From a virus, in the IMG/VR virus record IMGVR_UViG_3300031227_000006, positions 1 through 39,571 of that record: a DNA stretch of 39,571 nucleotides; one strand, 5' to 3'. The position numbers were made by a program, and so were the translations under genes. The notes beneath the pieces are model-generated. The model was given only the letters and a program-made list of their open reading frames with translations. It did not search any database and was not told the origin of the DNA. Positions 15,510-22,996 of this stretch are shown here, one piece after another (positions within the stretch are counted from its first letter, which is position 1; each line of letters begins with the position of its first letter).

Positions 15510-16673
15510 CTAAAACGGAATCTGTTTATCATTATAGATATTTATTTTTTTCCTTGTTGTTTTCATTTCGCCCAGGCTCATTGCGTTTCTTGCGCTCTTG
15601 CGGTTGAACCAGCCTTTGAAGTTCTTGCTCTTCGTTGCTTCCTGAAAAACGTCCTTCTGGTCTTTCGCGGGGACTTCCTTCAGCAGCTTTTCAATCTCCG
15701 CCCATACAACGTTTTTCTCTTGCTCTTCGGTTAGATTGGACACCTTGTGATCTGGCTCTTCTGCGGCGTCTTCCGCGTCTTTTTGTTCTTGCGCTTCTTC
15801 GGGTTTCGGGTCGGGCTCTTCTTCAAGCGGATTCTTTAAATCAACGTCTTCGCCTTCGCCCTTAATATTATCTTCAACCTTGCCGGCGATCACAGCCAAC
15901 ATCTGTTCGTCATGTTCCGACCTTAGTTTTGCCCCCGCAGCGTAGCAATCTTTCCGCCACTGTTGCATCTCCGGCGAATCCTCTTCGCCTATCCCGAACA
16001 ACGCCGAGGCTGACCAAGGAATGCCCCTACTTGCTGATTTGAACCCGTGGAGTTCTGCGGTTGTTCCTTCGTAATACATTGCGACTACGGGAATTTTGTT
16101 TGTGCGCGGATTGCCTTCGTCGTCAACGCCCTTGACGAATCGCCAGAGATGTTCCAGCGTTACCGGTATTCCGTCCAGGTTTCCTGTCTTTTTGAATAAG
16201 GTCTTTAGCGTGGCTTTGAATCCTTCGATCATGTAGCCGCCTTTTGTGCGGAACTTCCAGACGGTTCCGATCCGTGGCCGCACGGCCAGCCGCATATCAA
16301 GAATGCAATGGGTTCTGCATGCTCTGTCTTCGCACGGGCATTCAACCTCTGTCACGACGCCGCCATTCCCGACCCGATCAGCTTTGTTTTCTGACGTCTG
16401 TTTGCAAGTTGGGAAGCGTCCCGCGTATATCGCACGGTATATATACATCACGTCTTCGGGAGTTTCGCCCGCGAGAACAACTTTAATAATTGTCGGGATT
16501 TCGTCGGCGCCGTCCTGCAAAAGCTCCATGATTTCCGTGTTCAGTATCGGCTTTTTCTTCTCGTCAAGCTCAACCCGAAACGCCTTGAACCCGCCAAACT
16601 TGATCGGCAAGTTTCGTTCATTCCGTTCACCAATCTTGACCTGCCCGACTTCAATCGCGATTCCGTTATTCAC
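15510..16673 (-). CDS. RDF/SSB-like protein with an IPF C-terminal tip
   Basis: The protein has 387 residues. The N-terminal ~190 residues (RNLPIKFGGFKAFRVELDEKK, CPCEDRACRTHCILDMRLAVRP, GTVWKFRTKGGY, IEGFKATLKTLF) resemble the phage proteins often annotated as recombination-directionality-factor-like, with a possible zinc site in the CxC...CxxxC cluster. A long acidic linker (~265-320, rich in Glu/Asp/Pro) follows and the last residues are DKQIPF. SSB proteins end in an acidic tail with IPF that docks partners, so a ssDNA-binding or SSB-partner role in replication/recombination is likely. It overlaps the upstream gene by 4 nt. Confidence 0.65.
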   Translation of the reverse strand: MNNGIAIEVGQVKIGERNERNLPIKFGGFKAFRVELDEKKKPILNTEIMELLQDGADEIPTIIKVVLAGETPEDVMYIYRAIYAGRFPTCKQTSENKADRVGNGGVVTEVECPCEDRACRTHCILDMRLAVRPRIGTVWKFRTKGGYMIEGFKATLKTLFKKTGNLDGIPVTLEHLWRFVKGVDDEGNPRTNKIPVVAMYYEGTTAELHGFKSASRGIPWSASALFGIGEEDSPEMQQWRKDCYAAGAKLRSEHDEQMLAVIAGKVEDNIKGEGEDVDLKNPLEEEPDPKPEEAQEQKDAEDAAEEPDHKVSNLTEEQEKNVVWAEIEKLLKEVPAKDQKDVFQEATKSKNFKGWFNRKSARNAMSLGEMKTTRKKINIYNDKQIPF

Positions 16674-17026
16674 TTTATAACTCCCTTTGCTTTGGCAAGC
16701 GCCCGATAGTTTCCATTTATCTGACCGTTGATCCTGCGCTGTAACTCTTTTCTTTTGTAATTGATTGCGAGATATTTTAGGGCCTTCGTTAAAAGTGCAT
16801 TAGACCTTTCAAGCTCCTCAAACATATCCGGCGCCGCAGCGAGCAGGCAGGCGTTCGCTTCACACAGCCTGATTGCGGCACACTGGTTGCGCGTTTCCAC
16901 CCGGTTAACTGTAAACGCCACCGCCGTCCTGCTCGGCTTCTTTTCATCCGTGCATATAACGGTATTGCGGTCGCCTCCACTCTTGCCGACATACCACGGC
17001 CCCGGCGTATGCTTGCGTTCACTCAC
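16670..17026 (-). CDS. Common small phage protein (HTPGPW...LLAAAPDM family)
   Basis: 118 residues from GTG 17026, chosen because AGGAGAAGGAC precedes it; the ATG at 17077 is less likely. SERKHTPGPWYVGKSGG and the C-terminal ANACLLAAAPDMFEELE are hallmarks of a widespread phage family of unknown function. It overlaps the preceding gene by 8 nt and the SSB-like gene by 4 nt. Confidence 0.8.
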   Translation of the reverse strand: MSERKHTPGPWYVGKSGGDRNTVICTDEKKPSRTAVAFTVNRVETRNQCAAIRLCEANACLLAAAPDMFEELERSNALLTKALKYLAINYKRKELQRRINGQINGNYRALAKAKGVIK

Positions 17027-17405
17027 CGTCCTTCTCCTTCGCAAATATCTTCTCTTCAATTTCCTTAACCAGCCCAATCAATTTATTTTGGTTATAGCAT
17101 ACGGGCATACCGATCCGGATTGCTTCTTCTATTTCGTTTATCATGCCCTGGCTTCGCATCTTCCCGACAACATACACAATGTCGGAACGCTTCATCAACT
17201 CCATTGTGCCGGCGAGAATTTCTTCATCCGGTATCAACCCGTCAAGAATAAACGCTGTATTCATGTGAGGACACAGCGCCGTAACACCCAAGCTCCAAAG
17301 CTGTTTCGCGACCTGCTTCGCCTGGTCGATGTTGTCGCAGATTTCAGATATCGTTTTGCCCCGATACGGCGCGCAAATGTATACTACTATGTTTCGTCGG
17401 TTCAT
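17019..17405 (-). CDS. DUF4406 / nucleoside 2-deoxyribosyltransferase-like protein
   Basis: The protein has 128 residues. VVYICAPYRGKTISEICDNIDQAKQ at the N-terminus, ALCPHMNTAFILDGLIPDEE in the middle and SQGMINEIEEAIRIGMPV with the conserved Ser/Gly/Glu match the DUF4406 Rossmann-like family, related to nucleoside deoxyribosyltransferases. It may bind or hydrolyse nucleotides or ADP-ribose; the substrate is unknown. Common in phage early regions. Confidence 0.82.
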   Translation of the reverse strand: MNRRNIVVYICAPYRGKTISEICDNIDQAKQVAKQLWSLGVTALCPHMNTAFILDGLIPDEEILAGTMELMKRSDIVYVVGKMRSQGMINEIEEAIRIGMPVCYNQNKLIGLVKEIEEKIFAKEKDGE

Positions 17406-17414
17406 TATTGTTCC

Positions 17415-17627
17415 TTATTCTCTCTTGGTATATGCATTACAAATTCCAACTAAAGAAACGGCTGAGTCTTCCGTCCAACTTTCACATGATGCTTGCCAAT
17501 CAAAATCATCCAAGAACGCGCTGCGCAGTGGCCTTGGCTCACGGTTTAAACAACATGGGCCAATGGTTGCGTCCCCGCAGTTGTGGCAACCGTCCTGATT
17601 CCTGTAATTGTCGGTAGTTTTAGGCAT
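17415..17627 (-). CDS. Small Cys-rich protein (70 aa)
   Basis: MPKTTDNYRNQDGCHNCGDATIGPCCLNREP with four clustered Cys suggests a zinc-binding knuckle; the rest (FLDDFDWQASCESWTED) is acidic. Similar CxxC...C small proteins are frequent in phage early operons. Function unknown. Confidence 0.7.
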   Translation of the reverse strand: MPKTTDNYRNQDGCHNCGDATIGPCCLNREPRPLRSAFLDDFDWQASCESWTEDSAVSLVGICNAYTKRE

Positions 17628-17639
17628 TATTATTCCTTC

Positions 17640-18119
17640 TCAATTACATTTGTCGCAAATTGACAACCCGCTTCTGTCGTGTTTTCGGACATTCTCTTTC
17701 GTCAGTGGCGCGCAACAAGCCTGGCAGTGTCCTACAATGTCACTCTCCGGAATAGCCGCTTGCTGTTTTAATTCTTCCTCTCGCTCTCTTTCCCTCACGG
17801 TTGCTCTGAGTGTGTCAAGGTCAACTTCCTCTTTAACGTTGTCTTCAATCCTTCGCCAGAACAACCGCCCGCAGGCCTGGCATTTATACTTGCCGTGGCT
17901 GTGGCCGTCCCCGGTTCGCGCAGGGCTGCGCATTTGTATTGGTTCTTCGTCGTTGTCTTTTATGTGTTTGTAACCCGTTGCGGCGCAGAAATCCGGATGT
18001 CGTCTTGCATGTTTTAACATCAGCTTCCGCCAATATTCAGGCATTCCATCTTTTGCCAGCAGTTCGTCAACGCGTTTTTCGTCTTTCGTCAGTCGGTTCC
18101 ACTTCAGCCAGTTAAACAT
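17640..18119 (-). CDS. Protein with two zinc-ribbons
   Basis: 159 residues from ATG 18119 (RBS ACGAGGGGACT upstream); an ATG at 18173 lies inside the RNA hairpin element and is less likely. Two zinc sites: YKCQACGRLFWRR (~81) and GHCQACCAPLTKENVRKH...ICDKC (~132-159), joined by an acidic helix (REREREEELKQQ). The tandem ribbons suggest nucleic-acid or protein binding. No specific family. Confidence 0.7.
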   Translation of the reverse strand: MFNWLKWNRLTKDEKRVDELLAKDGMPEYWRKLMLKHARRHPDFCAATGYKHIKDNDEEPIQMRSPARTGDGHSHGKYKCQACGRLFWRRIEDNVKEEVDLDTLRATVREREREEELKQQAAIPESDIVGHCQACCAPLTKENVRKHDRSGLSICDKCN

Positions 18120-18150
18120 TTTTAATAGTCCCCTCGTTTTTAAAATAGCC

Positions 18151-18210
18151 GGTCCGGGAGTGAGTGTCTGCATTGTGGGTTGAAGGTGGGTGTTATGCAG
18201 ACCCCGGACC
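18151..18210 (-). ncRNA. Structured intergenic RNA element (two stacked 8-bp stems)
   Basis: On minus-strand RNA GGUCCGGG-GUCUGCAU pairs with AUGCAGAC...CCCGGACC: two perfect 8-bp stems (18203-18210 with 18151-18158; 18195-18202 with 18166-18173), one 7-nt bulge and a 21-nt loop. There is no T tract. It fills the gap between the Xre gene and the zinc-ribbon gene. Confidence 0.6.
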
Positions 18211-18219
18211 AGCGGGTTT

Positions 18220-18396
18220 TTAAGCGCTTACGGCCCTTGCGAGTTCACGGAGCTTATGAAGTCTCTTTCCCTGTGGTTGACGTTTCCCGTTTTCCCATCG
18301 CCAAACGGTTGTCACTCGCACCCGTAAAACGTCCGCAAGTCCCTGTTGCGTCAATCCCTGCTTCAGCCGCAGCGCTTTTATTTCTTCACCATTCAT
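18220..18396 (-). CDS. Xre-family transcriptional regulator (58 aa)
   Basis: From ATG 18396, preceded by AGGATTATAAAT. MNGEEIKALRLKQGLTQQGL then ADVLRVRVTTVWRWENGKRQP is a clear Cro/CI-type helix-turn-helix. It carries no dimerisation or cleavage domain. It could act on the shared spacer motif of the three early-type promoters or on the late operator. It is encoded in the early operon itself, so autoregulation is possible. Confidence 0.85.
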   Translation of the reverse strand: MNGEEIKALRLKQGLTQQGLADVLRVRVTTVWRWENGKRQPQGKRLHKLRELARAVSA

Positions 18397-18398
18397 AT

Positions 18399-18641
18399 TT
18401 ATAATCCTATCATACCATCTTGGAGCCGAAAGCAAGCGTCACAGACAGTATGCCCTTTGACTTGGCGTCCGTGTTCAAGTAGTTGTAGCTTTTGCCCACA
18501 TATTACACACGTCTTTTTATCCATCGAACAACACTTCTTCACCTTCGGCGGCACCCGAAAGACAATCCGCAAGTATAACCCGATCCCGTAAAGAATCAGC
18601 ACCAACATTGCAAGCTTGAAGATTATCGTTCCAATATCCAT
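18399..18641 (-). CDS. Small membrane protein with a zinc-ribbon tail
   Basis: 80 residues. One transmembrane helix (IIFKLAMLVLILYGIGLYL, ~5-23), then a basic stretch and CVICGQKLQLLEHGRQVKGH...CDACFRLQDG, a CxxC...CxxC site likely on the cytoplasmic side. Located just after the DNA ligase gene. Function unknown; could tether a partner to the membrane. Confidence 0.7.
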   Translation of the reverse strand: MDIGTIIFKLAMLVLILYGIGLYLRIVFRVPPKVKKCCSMDKKTCVICGQKLQLLEHGRQVKGHTVCDACFRLQDGMIGL

Positions 18642-18659
18642 TATGCTTTCCTTTCCGCT

Positions 18660-19727
18660 TTAAACTTCGTCAACCCGAAACAAACAATCTATTGATTCTT
18701 TGTCGTCCCTGATCCGGACCATGCTCGGATGGCGCAGGCTCCCGCTTTTGAACTGTTGAAAGTGTGAAACCTCCATGACCCGACCGCGATACTCGTCGAA
18801 GTCCTGCGCAAAGGTTCTGCTCCATTCGTTGGTCATGTTGCCTATTTTTACAGTCGGGCGCAATACGTAGTATTCTGTTCCGTTTTCGCCGTTATGCGCA
18901 AAATACGTTACAAATGTATCTTTCCCTAAGATTTCAAGTGTTTTACGCTCTTCGTATTCTTGTTCCGTAACCGGAAAGAATTGTCCACATATCACGGATT
19001 TTGCCATATCTTCGTCAACCTTTGAATCGGCGTCTGACAACTCAAACTCCATAATTACCAGATCAAGCGTCGGTTGCTTTTTGACTTTGAGCCAGTTCTT
19101 TTCCCGATGACCACACCCTAAATACGGGCCACCGTCGCGGCGCTTCAAAATCAAGCCTTCTTTTTCTTCGTCGAAAAAGCCCAAGAACCCTTCATAGTAT
19201 TGGGCAATCGCTTGAAAGTGTCTCACATCAACACCATTGCGCGACATACTAAGGAAGACATTCGCCAAATATACCTGGCGTTGACGCAAGTCGCATCCTC
19301 TTACGTCACGATATTTATAAAATGCCACATCAAAGACGTCTGCGAAACCGTGGCCCAACTTTTTTCTTCTTTCAACGGCAGTTTGTGAACCATACCCAAG
19401 CTCGCCGATCAAGACAGTTCCCGCCAACTCTGGCAGTATAAAGCCTTCCAGGTCGGGATAGGCTTTGCGCTTCATGGTCTTTGAGTAAAACTCATTCTTG
19501 TCCTCGCCGATAAACATTGCAGCCCATATTCCATCACACTTTGATTCCGCAAAATATGAGCCCGTTTGCTCTAACTTTTGAAGATCGGTTAAATCAAACT
19601 CCCCATCGCCAACAGGCGGAACGTCTACCTTGCCGCCGCAACCCTGAAAGAATTCAATCGTGCGGAACGCCGGCGATTCAAAAAAGGATTTTTCTATTCT
19701 GCGCGTTTCCACGTATTCTGTTGACAT
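18660..19727 (-). CDS. ATP-dependent DNA ligase
   Basis: The protein has 355 residues. Nucleotidyltransferase motifs are in order: I, AESKCDGIW with adenylated Lys63; III/IIIa, TVLIGELGYG (~105-113); IV, EGLILKRRDGG; V, NWLKVKK. The C-terminal ~120 residues probably form the OB-fold. It seals nicks in phage DNA. It is the first gene of the early operon, about 33 nt downstream of the predicted start of the 19.8-kb promoter; RBS AGAGGGG. Confidence 0.9.
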   Translation of the reverse strand: MSTEYVETRRIEKSFFESPAFRTIEFFQGCGGKVDVPPVGDGEFDLTDLQKLEQTGSYFAESKCDGIWAAMFIGEDKNEFYSKTMKRKAYPDLEGFILPELAGTVLIGELGYGSQTAVERRKKLGHGFADVFDVAFYKYRDVRGCDLRQRQVYLANVFLSMSRNGVDVRHFQAIAQYYEGFLGFFDEEKEGLILKRRDGGPYLGCGHREKNWLKVKKQPTLDLVIMEFELSDADSKVDEDMAKSVICGQFFPVTEQEYEERKTLEILGKDTFVTYFAHNGENGTEYYVLRPTVKIGNMTNEWSRTFAQDFDEYRGRVMEVSHFQQFKSGSLRHPSMVRIRDDKESIDCLFRVDEV

Positions 19728-19766
19728 TTCCCTTTACCCCTCTTTCCTTTGACCACTCATGTCTAT

Positions 19767-19795
19767 AACATACACGGTATATACCAAGTTGTCAA
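19767..19795 (-). promoter_or_regulatory. Early promoter P19.8
   Basis: -35 TTGACA (19795-19790), 17-bp spacer containing the palindrome GGTATATACC, -10 TATGTT (19772-19767). It drives the ligase-to-methyltransferase operon. The spacer shares GGTATA...GTGTAT with the promoters at 20.0 and 30.4 kb. Confidence 0.8.
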
Positions 19796-19828
19796 ATTAT
19801 TATTCGTCTTTTTCACAAATAATCTTGA

Positions 19829-19864
19829 ATAAAAAACCGGACAATCTTTTTAATTCTTGCCCGG
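19829..19864 (-). terminator. Intrinsic terminator T19.83
   Basis: CCGGGCAA/TTGTCCGG stem (one G-U pair on the minus RNA) followed by TTTTTTA. It ends the short transcript that begins near 19977. Confidence 0.8.
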
Positions 19865-19977
19865 CTTGCTGTAAACTGTTTGGTTTGAGAACGTTGCGCC
19901 GTTCTCGCCCGGCTTTCAGTGGCGCATGATAAACCTCGCTTTCTTCGTTATATGTGGCATTCCTGCCAACGCTTTCA
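19829..19977 (-). ncRNA. Candidate ~150-nt small RNA between its own promoter and terminator
   Basis: Predicted from P20.0 to T19.83. Two perfect internal hairpins are visible, UGGCA-GGAA-UGCCA and GAGAACG-GCGCAA-CGUUCUC, plus the terminator stem. The longest downstream reading frames are only a 14-residue peptide or a 70-residue frame whose ATG lies in the promoter -35 box, so coding is unlikely. A phage regulatory RNA is the best reading. Confidence 0.6.
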
Positions 19978-19983
19978 GATAAT

Positions 19984-20012
19984 AATATACACGGACTATA
20001 CCATAATGTCAA
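19984..20012 (-). promoter_or_regulatory. Promoter P20.0 (small RNA unit)
   Basis: -35 TTGACA (20012-20007), 17-bp spacer with GGTATAGTCCGTG, -10 TATATT (19989-19984). This is the best consensus match in the window. Confidence 0.8.
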
Positions 20013-20020
20013 ATAATCCG

Positions 20021-20059
20021 CAATAAAAAGCCGGACAAGTCTTTGAAAACTTGCCCGGC
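20021..20059 (-). terminator. Intrinsic terminator T20.02 ending the glycosylation operon
   Basis: 11-bp stem GCCGGGCAAGU/ACUUGUCCGGC (one G-U pair on the minus RNA, a mismatch on the plus) with an 8-nt loop, followed by TTTTTATT. It lies 31 nt after the stop of the last gene. Confidence 0.88.
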
Positions 20060-20089
20060 TTCCCGTAACTATTGCTATTGCTTGAGTTA

Positions 20090-20809
20090 TCAGAACGGCG
20101 GCTCTTTTGCTTTTGCTATCTTTGCCGCTTCAATCTTTGCGGAAATTGTCGGGTTTCTTTTCGTTTCCGCCACAACAGCTTTCACGGTATTTACCGTGCC
20201 ATCTGCTTTTGCGGTTGCTGTTATCGTTGCCTTGACTGCTTTGCCGGAAACTCCGGCGTTCTCAATCGCGGGTATGATCGTGCCTAAAGCTGTCTGGAAG
20301 GACTTGCCCTTGACCAGCATATAGCAAACATACCCGATAGCAACCAACAAAACAAGTGCCGGGATCAGCAACAACCACGGATAATTTTCTATCGTCGCGG
20401 CGATCATTATCAGCGCCAGACCCGAACCGGCGCACAATGCGCCAAGCGTCCACGTCAGGAAATACCCGGCAGCCAAACCCGCAATAATCAGCATAGCGCC
20501 AATCCAATACAACCCGCCAATCTGCGACATTTTGAAGCCTTTGAAGGACGTTTTACCCACAGCGGCACCCGATAGATTAGACGAAATAGCGCCTGGGCTG
20601 AACTTTTCCGCGCCTGGCCCGTTGTATCCGGGAGTTTTGGCGCTGGATCGTTCGGATTCCATAACCTTCTTTCCGTCTGCGTCTATATACGTGGTAACTT
20701 TTTCCGTTTCCGTTTCGCCTGGCGTGATCTGCTCACGCATAAAAAACGAACATCCCCAAACCAGCCAAACAACCAACAACAAAACACTCAACTTCCCGAT
20801 TAGCTTCAT
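20090..20809 (-). CDS. Putative lipoprotein with membrane segments
   Basis: 239 residues from ATG 20809 (AAGGAG 8 nt upstream; the upstream ATG at 20830 is worse). Signal peptide/lipobox MKLIGKLSVLLLVVWLVWGC with the Cys at ~20; a polar segment (~21-95); hydrophobic helices around GGLYWIGAMLIIAGLAAGYF, TLGALCAGSGLALIMIAA and WLLLIPALVLLVAIGYVCYM; and a basic helical tail (~165-239). It is the last gene before the terminator. A lysis or envelope role is possible, as no other lysis protein is visible, but no family is recognised. Confidence 0.65.
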   Translation of the reverse strand: MKLIGKLSVLLLVVWLVWGCSFFMREQITPGETETEKVTTYIDADGKKVMESERSSAKTPGYNGPGAEKFSPGAISSNLSGAAVGKTSFKGFKMSQIGGLYWIGAMLIIAGLAAGYFLTWTLGALCAGSGLALIMIAATIENYPWLLLIPALVLLVAIGYVCYMLVKGKSFQTALGTIIPAIENAGVSGKAVKATITATAKADGTVNTVKAVVAETKRNPTISAKIEAAKIAKAKEPPF

Positions 20810-20860
20810 AATCCTACTCCTTAAAAACACGCTTTTTAGGCAAAAAGCTTGGCAAAAACT

Positions 20861-21205
20861 TTAACCGCTCGCCGGCCCTTCGTAAGAATCTTTTCCAAAT
20901 TGTGTTGGCGGGGCATCGAATCCTATCATTTCCGTTCTGACAAGCAGCTGGAGGATTCTGGCACCTATGACTTCTACTTGGAAGGGGATTGTTTCCATGC
21001 TGTCGCTGGCATTTCGTTTGTAAAGACGCAAAAGCTTCTCAAAATCAGTCGATAAAATACCGCATAAATCGGGGAAATCTGGTATCCCCTTTTCATCTGT
21101 TATGTCAATAGCTTTGTCAACAATCCTACTCGCGCCGCTTTGAATGCGGCAACTTGCTTCCCAACTTTTTTCTACAAACTCTGCTTGATCTTTTCCTATG
21201 CACAT
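20861..21205 (-). CDS. Hypothetical helical protein (114 aa)
   Basis: RBS AAAGGGGTAAGA. Begins MCIGKDQAEFVEKSWEASC and continues with helices (LSTDFEKLLRLYKRNASDSM, VIGARILQLLVRTEM). Soluble, no recognised motif, no signal peptide. Part of the 30.4-20.0 kb operon. Confidence 0.65.
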   Translation of the reverse strand: MCIGKDQAEFVEKSWEASCRIQSGASRIVDKAIDITDEKGIPDFPDLCGILSTDFEKLLRLYKRNASDSMETIPFQVEVIGARILQLLVRTEMIGFDAPPTQFGKDSYEGPASG

Positions 21206-21277
21206 TCTTACCCCTTTTCAATTAAAGTTCTTTCCCGCGCTTTCTTTCAAGAAAGCCCGTGCCGTTCATGGCGAGCC

Positions 21278-21409
21278 TCATTTGTCGTGACCATAGACTT
21301 TCACCCAAATCATAAAACCAAACCAAAGTATAGCCGTATGAGAATATTCACCTCTTAATAGTGATCCTATTATCCCCACCACAGCGATAAAGTATCCTAA
21401 AGCTTTCAT
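21278..21409 (-). CDS. 43-aa membrane peptide
   Basis: ATG 21409 overlaps the TGA of the methyltransferase-GT gene (ATGA) and has GTTAGGGGT upstream. MKALGYFIAVVGIIGSLLRG and HTAILWFGFMIWVKVYG give two hydrophobic helices. Function unknown. The remaining 21206-21277 gap shows nothing but the next gene's RBS. Confidence 0.65.
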   Translation of the reverse strand: MKALGYFIAVVGIIGSLLRGEYSHTAILWFGFMIWVKVYGHDK

Positions 21410-22815
21410 ACCCCTAACGCCCCCGAAATGCGTTCTACGGTCATTTTTGGCGAATGCCGGCGTATTACGGTGCCTCTGATTTGGCTTCGGTCGATTGCCA
21501 GGCATCCTTTCCAATTCGCTGCCAGGTCGTCAGCGGCTTTGTCGCTCCACACAAGCCCCTCGTTGATTCCGCGTTCGCGGACAGGCACGGTTATACCCGT
21601 AAGTCCGTGTATGAGCACCGGACACGACTTCTCGTCCGATATTATCGGGCATCCCATAAGCCCGATTTCCATTGCGGCCAGTGGATAATTGTCTTCCCTT
21701 GACACGTAGAAACACGCCCGCGACCGGCGCGCGGCCTCGAGAAGCGCTTCGCGCGTATACCCGCCATACGTTATTTTGATATGTTTTGGGAATATCTCGC
21801 ACAATCTATCTGCGATTGCTTTCTCCTGCTTGCCGCCTTTAACGTAAATCATTGCATCGCAGTCGATCTCTGCGTAATGCTTAAGCATTTTCCACGGCCC
21901 CGGCATCGGAATATCAAGGATATAATGGTTTGTCTGCTGTTTGAAGTGCTTGCGGCCAAGCTCCGCATACCATCGGGACAGCCAGAATATTGCTTTGTAT
22001 CCTTCATAATCGCATATCTCGCGTTCATGCGCGCCGGCACCCGGCGATTGTGAGTTGGCGAATACGACGTTTGGCCCTAATGCGATTGATCGACCTGCCC
22101 GGATCGCGTCTACAAGCACCTGCAAATGCGAATAAAGCGGAATCCAGACAACTTTACTATCCGGATTAGGCGAACCCGTTATAGAGTATCGCGGGTCTTT
22201 GGCCAGCGCGTCCTTAAACGCACCCATAAGCACCGTTGGCCCGCTTGTGGAGTCAAGGTCGCCTTGTGCAACGATGTTGACAGGTGCCGCCTGTCTCGCC
22301 TCACCACGGCGCAACACGGCAAGCCCGTTGTTGTTGTCGAAATACTCGGCATCCCAGGGCTCATTCTCGAGAAATTCCTGAATTGCGGTCTTTACTCCTG
22401 GGAAGGACACCGTATCATGCAAGATTATAACCCCTGTATCGCTGACGAGTTGTCCAAATTTTTTTAGTTCGTTAAGCGTATGCTCCCTTTCATGCGATGA
22501 GTCGATCACTAAGACATCAACTTCTTCGGTGAATTCAGGCGTCCACGTCATATCATGAGCCGTAACGTATAGCCAGTTGTCCGCTGCGAACTTTGCGCGT
22601 GTCCCGGCATACTCTAAATTATCTACGGAAGTCAGCTTTCCGCCTGTCACGGTCAACCCGGCAAGTATAGCACAAGTAATCCGCCCATGCCCCACGCCAA
22701 GCTCTAACGCCTTCTGCGCATTGGTTTCAACCACAAGATCGCGTATCGTCAAAAGGTGTTCGTTGTTGTCCGAAGGCGTCTTTGCCGTTCGTGCCAGTTC
22801 TGCAAGTAAATCCAT
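21406..22815 (-). CDS. Class I methyltransferase fused to GT4-like glycosyltransferase
   Basis: The protein has 469 residues. Residues ~1-170 are a class I SAM methyltransferase-like domain: glycine-rich loop KALELGVGHGR (~35-45), SVDNLEYAG acidic loop, DVLVIDSSHEREHTLNEL and GVIILHDTVSFPGVK, reminiscent of cephalosporin-hydroxylase-type methyltransferases. Residues ~190-469 are GT-B/GT4-like: ...YGGYTREALLEAARRSRAC and SREDNYPLAAMEIGLMGCPI, an (E/D)x7E-like donor site. A natural fusion suggests glycan transfer coupled to methylation. It lies in the glycosylation operon. Confidence 0.78.
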   Translation of the reverse strand: MDLLAELARTAKTPSDNNEHLLTIRDLVVETNAQKALELGVGHGRITCAILAGLTVTGGKLTSVDNLEYAGTRAKFAADNWLYVTAHDMTWTPEFTEEVDVLVIDSSHEREHTLNELKKFGQLVSDTGVIILHDTVSFPGVKTAIQEFLENEPWDAEYFDNNNGLAVLRRGEARQAAPVNIVAQGDLDSTSGPTVLMGAFKDALAKDPRYSITGSPNPDSKVVWIPLYSHLQVLVDAIRAGRSIALGPNVVFANSQSPGAGAHEREICDYEGYKAIFWLSRWYAELGRKHFKQQTNHYILDIPMPGPWKMLKHYAEIDCDAMIYVKGGKQEKAIADRLCEIFPKHIKITYGGYTREALLEAARRSRACFYVSREDNYPLAAMEIGLMGCPIISDEKSCPVLIHGLTGITVPVRERGINEGLVWSDKAADDLAANWKGCLAIDRSQIRGTVIRRHSPKMTVERISGALGV

Positions 22816-22979
22816 TAGTCGTCCTCCCCTTCTGTTATCATTTTTCCATTTTCATCTATATAATATCTGGTCCATCCACTTGAATTTCGATTCTGCTTCC
22901 AACTTTTGCGCCAATATTTAACCACAACAACCACCACAAACAACAACACAGCCGCAACAAATATCGCTAATACATGCAT
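22815..22979 (-). CDS. 54-aa single-pass membrane protein
   Basis: ATG 22979 with AGGGGTGAAAG upstream; stop overlaps the next ATG (TAATG). MHVLAIFVAAVLLFVVVVVV is one strong transmembrane helix, followed by KYWRKSWKQNRNSSGW and an acidic tail. It may anchor a partner enzyme at the membrane; function unknown. Confidence 0.7.
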   Translation of the reverse strand: MHVLAIFVAAVLLFVVVVVVKYWRKSWKQNRNSSGWTRYYIDENGKMITEGEDD

Positions 22980-22996
22980 CTTTCACCCCTTCTCAA

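Noticed and set aside
19800-20012. 70-aa gene between the operons
   Set aside because: Its ATG lies in the -35 box of P20.0 and it runs through the terminator; the segment fits a small RNA better.
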